64,000 nt of DNA from assembly GCA_017410245.1 (NCBI GenBank), contig JAFQRE010000042.1:1-64000 (forward strand). Reading direction: 5' to 3'. Position numbers and translations under genes: made by a program. The notes beneath the pieces were generated by a model. The model ran no database searches. It had not been told where the DNA came from and saw only the letters and a program-made list of their open reading frames with translations. This document shows, in pieces, positions 1-9,452 of the stretch. The DNA comes from Bacteroidaceae bacterium. Lineage in GTDB: Bacteria; Bacteroidota; Bacteroidia; Bacteroidales; Barnesiellaceae_A. Within the stretch, counting starts at the first letter, position 1. Each line of letters starts with the position of its first letter.

Positions 1-72
1 ATTCCGAACAGAGAAGTTAAGCCCGGTCACGCCAATGGTACTGCGCAAGTGGGAGAGTAGGCAGCCGCCACT
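1..72 (+). rRNA. rrf: 5S ribosomal RNA, 3' part
   Basis: The first bases match the conserved 3' two thirds of bacterial 5S rRNA: the CCGAACA...GAAGTTAAGC block, then GGTACTGC and GGGAGAGTAGG. The 5' end lies outside the window, so this is the tail of an rRNA operon transcribed on the plus strand. A GC-rich hairpin with a T-run follows directly. Confidence 0.93.
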
Positions 73-75
73 TAA

Positions 76-116
76 ATCGCCCTGACAACGAAAGTTGCCG
101 GGGCGATGTTTTTTTT
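76..116 (+). terminator. Rho-independent terminator of the rRNA operon
   Basis: A stem with arms 76-89 and 94-107 closes on a GAAA tetraloop and is followed by eight T residues after a G. One base pair in the stem is imperfect. Its place right after 5S rRNA makes it the operon terminator. Confidence 0.9.
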
Positions 117-136
117 GTAATATAGTCTAATAAGCC

Positions 137-180
137 CCAATCAGACCAATTAGTCAAATTAGACGAATTGGTCTGATTGG
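137..180. repeat. Perfect 15-bp inverted repeat after the rRNA terminator
   Basis: Arms 137-151 and 166-180 are exact reverse complements around a 14-nt AT-rich spacer. There is no T-run, so it is not a standard intrinsic terminator. It lies between the rRNA operon and the convergent gene ending at 274. It could act as a second two-way terminator or be a dispersed repeat; function unknown. Confidence 0.6.
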
Positions 181-273
181 GTACTAAATATTTGGCTCAG
201 TGGCTAAAAGGAGTTATTTAGCCATGCAGCTTGATAGTAGTCTATAGAGAAAAAACTCACGCTCTCAGCTCCT

Positions 274-1437
274 TTATATTACTATATAGGCACAATAATG
301 TGTGTCGTGCTGTATAGGTGTGAGGGGCAGGTATCCTTTTATGATTTTTTGATTTTCGATGAGTAATGGGTGTTCTTGTTTCAATTGCTCATGTCGTTGC
401 TGTAGTTGCGTAGTGGTATTGGCATAGTAGACGTAGTAGTAGCCTCGAGTATTGTCGGCTAAGAATCTGTCGGCTATGATGCGAGCTACCATACCCATGT
501 TCATGCGGAGGTTTAGCTCAATACATGGGTGAAGAAGTTTTTTATCTCTATCTTGGTATATGAGCATGTCTATCCCGAAGTATCCTATGTAATGTGGTGC
601 TATGATTTGTGTGGTTATGTCAATGAGTGCTGCGCGTGTGTTTTGTAGTAACTCTATGTCAATGTGATAAAGCAGTTGTTGTTCGATATAGTTGTTATGC
701 GCTAATAGATTGCCAAGATATGCGCCTCGTTCATCGGTGTTGAAGAGCGAATATCCTGCAAACTCTACTGATTGCCCATCGCTGTAAAATTCCATGGCAA
801 AATCGATGATTTTGTCGCATAGTTTTTCGCCCATGATATATCCTTGCTTACGAATGATACCTTGTGCACTGCGTGCTGTAGCATTATCGAATGTGCCTCT
901 TACAGCCCAGACGCCTCGTCCGCTGCTCGACCAGGGAGACTTGAGCATTGACGCCGGTTGTGATGTTACATATTCTTCAACCTCCCTGATATTATGAAGT
1001 ATATTGGGGAGAGGTGGTAGTGTATGTTGTGGTAATGAGTTATGTAGGGCTTGTAGTATGGTACGAGTAGTAGCACGTCCCGAAAGGTTGCGTATGTGTT
1101 CTATGCGTTCACTATCGGGTAATAGGTGTGTTGCTATGCCGGCGCGAGTAAATTTGTCGGTAATGTAGGCACTCCAGCCCCATGGTTTACATATTGAAGG
1201 TGTACTGGGGCGTGATGTGGCTTTTGAGGTGATGCCCATCGCATCGAGATGTTGTTGCAATGTATCATCTACCAATTGCGAGCTCCATACGTAGGCATTT
1301 GGTTCCAGAGCGTACCACAATGGTAGCAACGATAGATCACGTGCTATTGTTTGTGCAGCCGGAGTGGGTGTATAGTGTGGACCGCCGAAGGCTAGAGCCA
1401 TGTCGTTTTCGGGTGCAAACAGGTATAGTGGATACAT
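274..1437 (-). CDS. ATP-grasp-like hypothetical protein
   Basis: About 387 residues, not a family I can name. It has features that suggest an ATP-grasp fold: a lysine followed by a glycine/serine-rich loop (LKSPWSSSGRGV, about residue 165) and a C-terminal ELNLRMNMG stretch resembling the metal-binding ExN motif. I place the start at the internal Met (1437). The longer reading from 1476 would put its first codons inside a hairpin (1451-1499) that looks like the terminator of the upstream gene. The protein has no signal peptide. It is last in the minus-strand sugar block and converges on the rRNA operon. Substrate unknown. Confidence 0.6.
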   Translation of the reverse strand: MYPLYLFAPENDMALAFGGPHYTPTPAAQTIARDLSLLPLWYALEPNAYVWSSQLVDDTLQQHLDAMGITSKATSRPSTPSICKPWGWSAYITDKFTRAGIATHLLPDSERIEHIRNLSGRATTRTILQALHNSLPQHTLPPLPNILHNIREVEEYVTSQPASMLKSPWSSSGRGVWAVRGTFDNATARSAQGIIRKQGYIMGEKLCDKIIDFAMEFYSDGQSVEFAGYSLFNTDERGAYLGNLLAHNNYIEQQLLYHIDIELLQNTRAALIDITTQIIAPHYIGYFGIDMLIYQDRDKKLLHPCIELNLRMNMGMVARIIADRFLADNTRGYYYVYYANTTTQLQQRHEQLKQEHPLLIENQKIIKGYLPLTPIQHDTHYCAYIVI

Positions 1438-1450
1438 TGTTGTATGTAGA

Positions 1451-1499
1451 TATAAAGAGGGTGAGTCAAAAGACATGATTTTGACACACCCTCTTTATA
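1451..1499 (-). terminator. Hairpin between pyrophosphorylase and ATP-grasp-like genes
   Basis: Arms 1451-1471 and 1479-1499 form a roughly 20-bp stem with one mismatch and a short loop. It sits just after the stop of the pyrophosphorylase gene on the minus strand. It is probably a terminator or an mRNA-stabilising end, and it argues against the longer start of the next gene. Confidence 0.6.
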
Positions 1500-1516
1500 T
1501 AAATTGTGTTGATAAA

Positions 1517-2422
1517 TTACTTGAATAGCTTTTCGGGATATTCGCCAGCATCAACAAGGCTTTGTATCTTAGCAACAACATCGGGGCGGTCTTGTGCGTA
1601 TGTCACGCCAAACCATCGTGAGGTTGTGTCAAGTACTTCAACTGTCGATGTACCATCTTTGATGAGTTTGTTTACCATGAGGGGAATGAAAAACTCGGCC
1701 TTGAGGTTCTCGATATTCTCTTGCAAGAAGTTGGCAAAGTAGCTGTCGGAGTGAGTAAAGTAGTCGGGCGTAAAACCCCACATATTCATCGATACGGGAG
1801 TATTGTCTTCTATTGCTACCCACTCATCATTTTCGTCTTTGTATTTTACGACACCTTCTCTTCGCTCTATTTGAGTGCGCTCTACGACATCTGTGAGCAT
1901 GCGGTTGTTGTCGGTGGCGCAAACACCACGAGCTACAGTACCGCTCTCAGATAGTGTATTGCCTACGCGATATCCCACCATGCAGTATTGGTTGCTTTTA
2001 CCTTCCATTTGGCTAAGCCATTTTCCCAACACAGCAAAGCTATCACGACCGTAGAAGTCGTCGGCATTGATTACAGCAAAGGGTTCTTTGATAACATCTT
2101 TGCCCATGAGAACCGCGTGATTGGTACCCCAAGGTTTTACTCGATCGGCCGGACAAGTAAATCCTTCGGGAAGCTTGTCGAGCGACTGAAATACAAGTTC
2201 AACAGGAATGTGGTCGATATATTTATTGAGAACTTTCTCACGAAAATCTGCTTCGAAATCTTTACGAATAACGAATACTACTTTTCCAAATCCTCCACGA
2301 ATGGCATCGAAAATAGAGTAGTCCATGATAGTCTCTCCATTTGGGCCGAGACCGTCCAATTGTTTCAAACCGCCATATCGGCTACCCATTCCGGCTGCGA
2401 GTACAAAAAGTGTAGGTTTCAT
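1517..2422 (-). CDS. NTP_transferase sugar-1-phosphate nucleotidyltransferase
   Basis: A 301-residue cytosolic enzyme. Its N-terminus has the nucleotidyltransferase signature LAAGMGSRYGG-LKQ, which binds the NTP, and an internal NADDFYG motif supplies the metal-binding aspartates. The family joins a sugar-1-phosphate to an NTP to give an NDP-sugar and pyrophosphate. I chose the Met at 2422: it places the signature at the normal distance from the N-terminus and leaves 20 bp after galK, whereas the start at 2449 would overlap the galK stop. It follows galM and galK with no galT in sight, so it may use galactose-1-phosphate; that is inference. Glucose-1-phosphate is the main alternative. Confidence 0.8.
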   Translation of the reverse strand: MKPTLFVLAAGMGSRYGGLKQLDGLGPNGETIMDYSIFDAIRGGFGKVVFVIRKDFEADFREKVLNKYIDHIPVELVFQSLDKLPEGFTCPADRVKPWGTNHAVLMGKDVIKEPFAVINADDFYGRDSFAVLGKWLSQMEGKSNQYCMVGYRVGNTLSESGTVARGVCATDNNRMLTDVVERTQIERREGVVKYKDENDEWVAIEDNTPVSMNMWGFTPDYFTHSDSYFANFLQENIENLKAEFFIPLMVNKLIKDGTSTVEVLDTTSRWFGVTYAQDRPDVVAKIQSLVDAGEYPEKLFK

Positions 2423-2442
2423 ATCTTTTGGGATTAAAGTGA

Positions 2443-3597
2443 TTAGCAAAGTTTGCGTGAACCGTCAGAGATAACAACATCGTAAACTTTGGGTAATTTG
2501 CCGTATTTCTCTTTGTAAGCCTCTTTAGCGCGAGCTATAAATGAGTCGTAGAGTTCCTCTTTAACGAGGTTGATGGTGCAACCACCAAAGCCGCCACCCA
2601 TAACACGAGAGCCTGTTACACCGCATTCGCGAGCTATATCATTGAGGAAGTCAAGTTCTTCGCAGCTTACTTCATACAACTTGCTCATGCCGTGGTGAGT
2701 TTCGTACATCTTAGCACCTACAGTTTCGTAGTCGCCTTTTTCGAGTGCATCGCATACGTCAAGTACTCGTTGTACCTCGCCAATGACATACTCGGCGCGC
2801 ATATAGTCTTCTGCGCTCACTTCAGCTCTCACTTCGTTAAGCATCTCCATGTTAGCGTCGCGCAGGTATTCAACCTCGGGGTGGTGTTGTTTCATCGCAG
2901 CTACAACATTCTCGCAGCTTTGACGACGGTGGTTATAGGCACTCGATGCAAGTTCGTGTTTAACAACCGAATCTAACAATACCAAGCGGTAGCCTTCGGG
3001 CTTGAAGGGGAAATATTGGTATTCGAGGCTACGGCAGTCGAGGCGAATGAGGCTACCCTCTTTGCCAAATACCGATGCAAATTGGTCCATGATACCGCAC
3101 TTCACACCGCAGTAGTTGTGTTCGGTAGCTTGACCCACTTTGGCCAACTCAAATTTGTCTATTTTGTTTTCACCGAAAAGGTCGTTCAAAGCATAAGCAT
3201 AAGTGCTCTCGAGAGCAGCCGAAGATGACATACCTGCACCCAGAGGAACATCGCCGGCAAAAGCTGTATTGAAGCCTTTCACATCAACGCCACGCTTAAT
3301 CATCTCGCGGCATACACCGAAGATATATCGTGCCCAAGAAGTGCGAGGAGCATCTTCTTCGTTAAGACCAAATTCAACGTAGTCTTTCATATCGATAGAA
3401 TAGGCGCGAACTTTGTTAGTTCCATTAGGACGCAACTCAGCAATCATGCCTTTATCAATAGCTCCAGGGAATACAAATCCGCCATTATAGTCGGTGTGTT
3501 CGCCAATAAGATTGATACGACCGGGAGAAGCATAAACCGATCCTGTAAGTCCATCGAAGTGTTTGATAAATCTACTTCTTACAAATTCAATATCCAT
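2443..3597 (-). CDS. galK: Galactokinase
   Basis: 384 residues, the normal length for GalK. It phosphorylates galactose at C1 with ATP, the first committed Leloir step. All three GHMP motifs are present: the galactokinase signature GRINLIGEHTDYNGG near residue 26, the phosphate loop GAGMSSSAALE near 120, and the C-terminal GGGFGGCTI loop. It lies 30 bp after galM and 20 bp before the pyrophosphorylase on the same strand, so the three are probably one operon. Confidence 0.96.
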   Translation of the reverse strand: MDIEFVRSRFIKHFDGLTGSVYASPGRINLIGEHTDYNGGFVFPGAIDKGMIAELRPNGTNKVRAYSIDMKDYVEFGLNEEDAPRTSWARYIFGVCREMIKRGVDVKGFNTAFAGDVPLGAGMSSSAALESTYAYALNDLFGENKIDKFELAKVGQATEHNYCGVKCGIMDQFASVFGKEGSLIRLDCRSLEYQYFPFKPEGYRLVLLDSVVKHELASSAYNHRRQSCENVVAAMKQHHPEVEYLRDANMEMLNEVRAEVSAEDYMRAEYVIGEVQRVLDVCDALEKGDYETVGAKMYETHHGMSKLYEVSCEELDFLNDIARECGVTGSRVMGGGFGGCTINLVKEELYDSFIARAKEAYKEKYGKLPKVYDVVISDGSRKLC

Positions 3598-3627
3598 GAT
3601 AATATGTTTTATATGGTTAGAAAAAAT

Positions 3628-4704
3628 TTATTTTACAGCAAATTTGAATGTAGTTTGCGATGTGAATACTTCGCCCGGACGCAAAGTTGTTGTGGGGTAT
3701 TGCGCTTTGTTGGGTGAGTCGGGGAAGTGTTGAGTCTCTAAGCAGAATGAAGTACGAGCATTATAATATTTATTGTGCTTGCCAATATTTTTGCCGTCGA
3801 GCCAGTTGGCTGTATATAGTTGAATACCGGGTTCGGTTGTATATACGGTGAGTGCAATACCTGTCTCGGGCGAAACACATTCGGCAGCTATCTCATATCT
3901 ACCCTCTTCCTTGTCGAGTACATAGCAATGGTCGTATCCGAAGCCAAAAATAAGTTGCTCGAAAGGCTCGTTGATGCGTTCGCCAATGGTGTGAGGTGTG
4001 TCGAAAGCCATGGGAGTACCTGCTACGGGTGCCGGATTGCCATAAGGTATAGCAGTATTGTCAGTGGGCAAGTATTGCGATGCATGTATGGTAAGTATAT
4101 GGTCGGCTACAGTCTTGTCAAAGTCGCCCGAAAGGTTGAAGAATGCATGATTGGTGAGGTTTACAACAGTAGCTTTGTCAGTAGTAGCTTGGTATGTAAT
4201 ATCCACGCTGTTGTCGTCGGTGAGGCGATATGTTACCTCAACTTGCATATTTCCGGGGAAACCTTCCTCTCCATCGATCGAAGTGTAACGTAGTACAAGT
4301 GTCTGATGGTCGCGTTGTTCGGCGTCCCATACTTGTTCGTTAAATCCTTTTACGCCACCGTGCAGGTTGTTAGGACCATTGTTTATAGCCAGTTGGTCAT
4401 AAACAACACCATCGAGTTCAAATCTTCCTTTGGCAATGCGGTTGGCATATCGACCACAAACTACTCCAAAGTAGCGGTCGCCGGTTGTAAGAATCGTATC
4501 GATAGAGTCGTGACCGGTAACAACATCGGTCATAATGCCATTGCGATCGGGTACGAGCAACGATATGATGCGAGCACCAAAGTTGCATATAGTTAGCTCA
4601 CAGCCGTTTTTATTGGTAAGAGCATATAGGCGAGTCTCCTTACCATTTATGTTTTTTACAAATTTTTCAAAACTGAGTCCCGAAAGGGTTGTTCCGTTGT
4701 TCAT
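3628..4704 (-). CDS. galM: Aldose 1-epimerase (mutarotase)
   Basis: 358 residues. It interconverts beta- and alpha-galactose (or glucose), giving GalK its alpha anomer. The family motifs NNGPNNLHGG (about residue 90) and NHAFFNLSG (with the catalytic histidine, about residue 185) are present. I see no signal peptide, so it should be cytosolic. It directly precedes galK. The start gives a normal N-terminus and lies 42 bp after the DUF3109 stop. Confidence 0.95.
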   Translation of the reverse strand: MNNGTTLSGLSFEKFVKNINGKETRLYALTNKNGCELTICNFGARIISLLVPDRNGIMTDVVTGHDSIDTILTTGDRYFGVVCGRYANRIAKGRFELDGVVYDQLAINNGPNNLHGGVKGFNEQVWDAEQRDHQTLVLRYTSIDGEEGFPGNMQVEVTYRLTDDNSVDITYQATTDKATVVNLTNHAFFNLSGDFDKTVADHILTIHASQYLPTDNTAIPYGNPAPVAGTPMAFDTPHTIGERINEPFEQLIFGFGYDHCYVLDKEEGRYEIAAECVSPETGIALTVYTTEPGIQLYTANWLDGKNIGKHNKYYNARTSFCLETQHFPDSPNKAQYPTTTLRPGEVFTSQTTFKFAVK

Positions 4705-4746
4705 GTTATAGTGAAATTATTCTGATGAATATTCTTTCTGGTCGCG

Positions 4747-5331
4747 TCAATCGTTTTTTGTAGCCAGATATTCCTCGGCAACCTCGCAAAGAGTACGATA
4801 CCAATCTTCGCCAAAGCGACGGATAAGAGGCTCACGAAGGAATTGATAAACTCGCACACCTTCACGTCGTCCCAGCACCTCTGCCGCCTTACAAATTTTC
4901 CAGCGGTGGTAGTTGAGAGCCGTATATCCGGTAGGCCATTCTTGAAGTCTTACAGGATATAGATGGCACGACAAGGGCTTGTAAAATTTCGACCGACCTT
5001 CTCTGTATGCTTTTTCCAGTGCGCAATAGCACATGCCATTCTCACCATAGCAGGTGAAAACACAATCACGACCATCGACAATTGAAGTTACGAGATCGGC
5101 TTCCTCATCGATATACGACACTCCCTGCTCCTTGATTACGGCTTGAGCTGCCGGGCTCAGGTCGTCCCACACAGCATCGAGTGCTTCTTCTATAGCCTTT
5201 TGCTCTTCGGGTGTAATAGGAGCGCCTGCATCGCCATCAATGCAACACTCGCCTTTACAAGCATCGAGGTTGCATAGGAAGTATCGTTCTAAGATATCTA
5301 ATGTGATGATGGTATTGTCTATTTGTATCAT
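4747..5331 (-). CDS. DUF3109 family cysteine-rich protein
   Basis: About 194 residues. It has cysteine clusters near the N-terminus (CNLDACKGECC, then GDAGAP) and mid-protein (CVFTCYGENGMCYCALE, then CHLYP), the pattern of DUF3109, a family related to Fe/Zn-chelating YkgJ-type proteins. Biochemical role unknown. The Met at 5331 is preferred because the family usually begins at this MIQID-like start; the Met at 5352 adds seven residues. It sits between the transporter and galM and probably has no direct part in galactose use. Confidence 0.85.
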   Translation of the reverse strand: MIQIDNTIITLDILERYFLCNLDACKGECCIDGDAGAPITPEEQKAIEEALDAVWDDLSPAAQAVIKEQGVSYIDEEADLVTSIVDGRDCVFTCYGENGMCYCALEKAYREGRSKFYKPLSCHLYPVRLQEWPTGYTALNYHRWKICKAAEVLGRREGVRVYQFLREPLIRRFGEDWYRTLCEVAEEYLATKND

Positions 5332-5375
5332 AGTGGCATAGGATTGTGTCACAGAGCTACGAGTGTATATACTAT

Positions 5376-5413
5376 GAGTTGTGAGCGATTATACATTCTA
5401 TCACTCACAACTC
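5376..5413. terminator. Inverted repeat between DUF3109 and the sugar transporter
   Basis: Arms GAGTTGTGAG (5376-5385) and CTCACAACTC (5404-5413) pair perfectly around an 18-nt loop. It follows the transporter stop on the minus strand. T-richness on either side is weak, so it may be a weak terminator that tapers expression into the gal genes. Confidence 0.45.
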
Positions 5414-5423
5414 TATAAAAATC

Positions 5424-6692
5424 TTATTCGGTAGGAATGTCTTTATTTACATTCTTCGAGCCTACCAATGCGTAGAATAAGAGGTAGGCCAAAGCGATGA
5501 TGATAACCCAATAGCTACCAATAAAGCCTATTTTATCGGCAACAAGACCTTGAACGAAGGGGAGAATACCACCACCACAAACAAGAGCCATGAAGATACC
5601 CGATGCTGCTGGTGTGTATTTGCCAAGGCCCTCGGCTGCAAGGTTAAATATAGAACCCCACATTACCGATGTACACAAGCCACAAAGTAGCATGAAAAGC
5701 ATGCTCAATGGCACCTCGGTGTTGATGAAAGGAACTGTCACTTTTACTGTATCGGGGGTAAACATCAAGGCGAGAACCAAAGCTATACATAGAGCCGAAA
5801 CGGCTGTGAGCATAGTCTTACTTGTTACTTTGGCACCTATAGCACCACCAATGAGACGACCACACATCATCAAGAACCAATATGCACCAACTACAGTACC
5901 TGCAACAGCAGGGCCTACCCAAGTGAGGTCGGACATATAGAGGTTGGCAATATTGGGGATACCTACTTCTATACCTACATAGAAGAAGATGGCAATAGCA
6001 CCCAATACGAAGTGACGGAATGACATAGGGCCGTGAGGATCTTTGGGTTGAGTGCCACTCAAACGGGCTTGCTTCTCCTCGGCAGTCTCCATGTGAGGCT
6101 CGGGTATCTTGGTCATGGCAATGATTACAAAAGCAACGGCAAAAATAGCCATAGCAATAATCATGGCAGGAGCAGCATCGCTAACTGTAGCTGTGTCCAT
6201 AGATCCACCAATCAAGTAGCCCAAGAGTATGGGGGCGATAGTACCACCAATAGAGTTGCAAGAGCCTCCCAATTGCAAGAGTTGGTTACCGCGAGCACCA
6301 CCACCACCAAGGGTGTTGAGCATGGGGTTTACCACAATGTTGAGCATACACATAGAGAAGCCTGCAACGAATGCGCCAAGAACATACACCATGAAAGACT
6401 CAACGTAGCCCGAAAGGAATTGGATACCAACACCCAAAAAACCTACGGTTACGGCTGCCAAAGAGGTGAATTTATAGCCTTTGCGTTTCAAAATTATACC
6501 TGCCGGAATACCCATACATGCGTATGCGATAAAGTTGGCAAGCGAACCCAATTGCGAGAGAGCATTAGATGCTTGAAATTGGTTTTTCACGATTACTCCC
6601 ATTGAGCCTGCAAAGTTGGTAACGAATGCAATCATAAAAAAGAGTGCAAACATCACTGCGATAGGGAGTGCATAGTTTTTCTTTTGTTCCAT
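5424..6692 (-). CDS. MFS sugar transporter, FHS/GluP-type (glucose/galactose/fucose)
   Basis: 422 residues and about 12 hydrophobic segments. The N-terminus, the NFAGSMGVIVKNQF region and the MLNIVVNPMLNTLGGGGARG stretch are typical of the FucP/GluP branch (FHS family) of proton-coupled sugar symporters in the inner membrane. It lies upstream of galM-galK, which favours glucose or galactose as substrate; the sequence alone does not settle this. It follows gpmI by 25 bp. Confidence 0.85.
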   Translation of the reverse strand: MEQKKNYALPIAVMFALFFMIAFVTNFAGSMGVIVKNQFQASNALSQLGSLANFIAYACMGIPAGIILKRKGYKFTSLAAVTVGFLGVGIQFLSGYVESFMVYVLGAFVAGFSMCMLNIVVNPMLNTLGGGGARGNQLLQLGGSCNSIGGTIAPILLGYLIGGSMDTATVSDAAPAMIIAMAIFAVAFVIIAMTKIPEPHMETAEEKQARLSGTQPKDPHGPMSFRHFVLGAIAIFFYVGIEVGIPNIANLYMSDLTWVGPAVAGTVVGAYWFLMMCGRLIGGAIGAKVTSKTMLTAVSALCIALVLALMFTPDTVKVTVPFINTEVPLSMLFMLLCGLCTSVMWGSIFNLAAEGLGKYTPAASGIFMALVCGGGILPFVQGLVADKIGFIGSYWVIIIALAYLLFYALVGSKNVNKDIPTE

Positions 6693-6717
6693 GGTTATAT
6701 TCTTTAGATTGGTTTGT

Positions 6718-8235
6718 TTAGTCTTTGATAAGGTCTTTACCGGTCATTTCGTTGGGTTGAGGCAATCCCATGATGTGCAGTATTGAAGGAGCTACGTCGG
6801 CCAATACACCATCGCTCACTGTTGCATTTTTGTTTTCGGTAACATATACAAAGGGTACAGGATTGAGCGAGTGAGCGGGGTTGGGAGTACCATCGGCATT
6901 GATGGCAAAGTCGGCATTACCATGGTCGGCAATGATGATAGCTTCGTAACCGGCAGCCTTAGCAGCCTCAATTGTATCCTCAACGCACTTGTCGATGGCA
7001 ACAACAGCTTTTTCTATAGCCTCGTAAACACCGGTGTGACCCACCATATCGCCGTTGGCATAGTTCACAACAATGAAGTCGTATGTTTGTGTCTTGATAG
7101 CCTCTACCAACTTATCTTTTACCTCAAAGGCACTCATCTCGGGTTGGAGGTCGTAGGTAGCCACTTTGGGCGAAGCAACAAGAATACGGTCTTCGTTGTC
7201 GTAAGGCAATTCGCGACCGCCATTGAAGAAGAATGTAACGTGAGCATACTTCTCTGTCTCGGCAATGTGAAGTTGTTTCTTGCCTTGAGCAGCCAAGTAT
7301 TCGCCAAGAGTATTCTCTACGTTCTCTTTGTCGAAAAGAATGTGAACACCCTCAAACGAAGCATCGTAGGGAGTCATACAATAATATTGCAAGCCGGGAA
7401 TGGTGTGCATACCGGCTTCGGGCATATCTTTCTGAGTGAGAACGATGGTAAGCTCTTTGGCGCGGTCGTTACGGTAGTTGAAGAAGATAACAACATCGCC
7501 TTCTTTGATAGTGCCATCGAATGTGGCATTGACGATGGGTTTGATAAACTCATCGGTAACACCTTCGTCATACGACTCTTGCATGGCAACTACCATGTCG
7601 GTTGCTTTCTTTCCTATGCCGTGTACAAGCAGGTCGTATGCCTCTTTGATGCGTTCCCAGCGTTTATCACGATCCATAGCATAGTAGCGTCCTACGATTG
7701 ATGCTATTTTACCGGTGCTTTGCTCACAATGCGATTGCAATGCAGCAATAAAACCTTTACCGCTCTTGGGGTCGGTGTCACGTCCGTCCATAAAGCAGTG
7801 TATAAAGGTATTGTCAATACCATACTCTCGCGATATATCACACAGTTTGTACAAGTGGTCGAGAGAGCTGTGTACACCACCATCAGAGGTAAGACCCATG
7901 AAGTGTATATTTTTCTTGTTGTCGCGGGCATATGTAAAGGCCGAAATTATTTCGGGATTTTCCATAATGGTATTTTCGCGACAAGCCTTATTGATTTTTA
8001 CCAAGTCTTGATATACAACACGTCCTGCACCAATATTGAGGTGTCCTACTTCCGAGTTGCCCATTTGTCCGTTGGGCAAGCCTACATTTTCGCCACACGC
8101 TTGAAGTTGAGAGTGAGGATATGTAGCCAAGAGTCGATCCCAGTAGGGGGTAGAAGTTGAAGAAATAACATCGGCACGAGAATTGTCACCAATGCCCCAG
8201 CCGTCGAGAATCATTAGCAATGCTTTTTTACTCAT
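6718..8235 (-). CDS. gpmI: 2,3-bisphosphoglycerate-independent phosphoglycerate mutase
   Basis: 505 residues, the usual GpmI length. It converts 3-phosphoglycerate to 2-phosphoglycerate using Mn2+ and a phosphoserine intermediate. Asp11 in ILDGWG and Ser61 in the GNSEVGH motif match the metal-binding Asp and catalytic Ser of the family. The C-terminal DHGNAD motif supplies more metal ligands. It appears to be first in the minus-strand sugar block and diverges from the Fic-like gene. Confidence 0.97.
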   Translation of the reverse strand: MSKKALLMILDGWGIGDNSRADVISSTSTPYWDRLLATYPHSQLQACGENVGLPNGQMGNSEVGHLNIGAGRVVYQDLVKINKACRENTIMENPEIISAFTYARDNKKNIHFMGLTSDGGVHSSLDHLYKLCDISREYGIDNTFIHCFMDGRDTDPKSGKGFIAALQSHCEQSTGKIASIVGRYYAMDRDKRWERIKEAYDLLVHGIGKKATDMVVAMQESYDEGVTDEFIKPIVNATFDGTIKEGDVVIFFNYRNDRAKELTIVLTQKDMPEAGMHTIPGLQYYCMTPYDASFEGVHILFDKENVENTLGEYLAAQGKKQLHIAETEKYAHVTFFFNGGRELPYDNEDRILVASPKVATYDLQPEMSAFEVKDKLVEAIKTQTYDFIVVNYANGDMVGHTGVYEAIEKAVVAIDKCVEDTIEAAKAAGYEAIIIADHGNADFAINADGTPNPAHSLNPVPFVYVTENKNATVSDGVLADVAPSILHIMGLPQPNEMTGKDLIKD

Positions 8236-8404
8236 AATCTCTATCTTTTTTGATTATTATACCTTAAAATTAATTTCTTTGCGAAGATAACAATTTTTTG
8301 TCTATTATTCTCTATCTATAAGTCTGTTTTTTGGTTTTTATCATGAATTTTGTATTTGCACATTTCGTGGTTATTTATTTACTTTGTCTTGTCTTATCTA
8401 TGAG

Positions 8405-9409
8405 GCTATGAATATCGAAGAAGTTATACATTTTTCAAAGTACCAATGGCACGAAATCAATAGGCAATTGAGGTATATCGATTTTGCCGGTAGGAGGTCG
8501 GTCGAGTGGCCTGTGAGCAATGATATGTATGGGCTTTTGCAGGCTGTGGTATCACTATCGGGTGTCTCGTGTACAGCCGAACAGTTGCAAAAAGTCATAG
8601 CCGGAACAGATGTCGAGGGTTGCGATGCTACCATTGCCCAGCAATGTTATAGAGTGATACAAATGCTGTTGGCCGATGAGGTCGATACGACCCTCGATGA
8701 GTCGCGTATTGTGTCTATTTACAATATGTTGTATAGTAGCGATGTTGTCCCGAACAATTGTAAAGAGCGTGTTACGGTGGCAAGCCTGTTGAGTGGCAAT
8801 AAGCAGCAGGTTGCAGAAACTAAGTCGGTTGCAAGTGATGCCTTGAATAGGTGTGTCGAACTCTATTGGATATGTAGTGCCGATGGTCATATTCACCCCA
8901 TGGTGGTGGCGGCTGTTTTTCTATATGAATTTCGCAATACGACAACCTTTGTCGAGGGTCGCGACCTTGTAACCATATTGATGATGTTGCTGTTGCTACG
9001 CCGAATGGGTGCCGAGTGGGTACGACTATATTCGCCGCTATTGGTAATGAATGAAGATTGCGTAGCCTATCGTAGGGCCATTTATGGTGGAGCCAATGGT
9101 ACGTTGGGGTGCTCGGAGTGGGTAAAATATTGGGTAGATATGATATATGAAGCAGCTCGTAGGGCCGGCAGGGCAATTGCTCCGAGTTTGCCTCCCGCAA
9201 CGGCCTCTCATAAAACTGTGCTTAATAGCCGACAACGGGCTGTCCTCGATTATATAGGACGTTGTCAGCCTGTGAAGCTGTCTGATATAGTAGTGCATCT
9301 ACACAAAGAGTCGGTCAATACTATCAAGAAAGACTTGTTGCATCTACGCACACTCGGATATATTGTTGCCGATGGGGTACAGAAAGGTACGGTATATTAT
9401 CGCGTATAA
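8405..9409 (+). CDS. Degenerate Fic-fold protein with C-terminal winged helix
   Basis: About 334 residues. Residues 163-195 align well with the Fic core: an HPMVVAAVFLYEF helix corresponds to the helix before the active site, then NTTTFVEGRDLVTILM occupies the place of (I)HPFxDGNGRxxRLL. The catalytic His becomes Thr, and the NGR part of the motif is lost. The C-terminus (about 255-334) reads as a winged helix with QRAVLDYI and a recognition-helix-like segment. Fic enzymes transfer AMP to proteins; this one should be inactive, so a regulatory or binding role is likely. I prefer the Met at 8405; 8384 is also possible. The gene stands alone and diverges from gpmI. Confidence 0.65.
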   Translation, partial: AMNIEEVIHFSKYQWHEINRQLRYIDFAGRRSVEWPVSNDMYGLLQAVVSLSGVSCTAEQLQKVIAGTDVEGCDATIAQQCYRVIQMLLADEVDTTLDESRIVSIYNMLYSSDVVPNNCKERVTVASLLSGNKQQVAETKSVASDALNRCVELYWICSADGHIHPMVVAAVFLYEFRNTTTFVEGRDLVTILMMLLLLRRMGAEWVRLYSPLLVMNEDCVAYRRAIYGGANGTLGCSEWVKYWVDMIYEAARRAGRAIAPSLPPATASHKTVLNSRQRAVLDYIGRCQPVKLSDIVVHLHKESVNTIKKDLLHLRTLGYIVADGVQKGTVYYRV

Positions 9410-9452
9410 CCATCTTCTATATAGTTTCTCCCAACTTGCAATCTTGACCTTC

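Noticed and set aside
1438..1476. Longer start of the ATP-grasp-like protein
   Set aside because: The first codons would lie within a near-perfect hairpin that fits as the terminator of the preceding gene.
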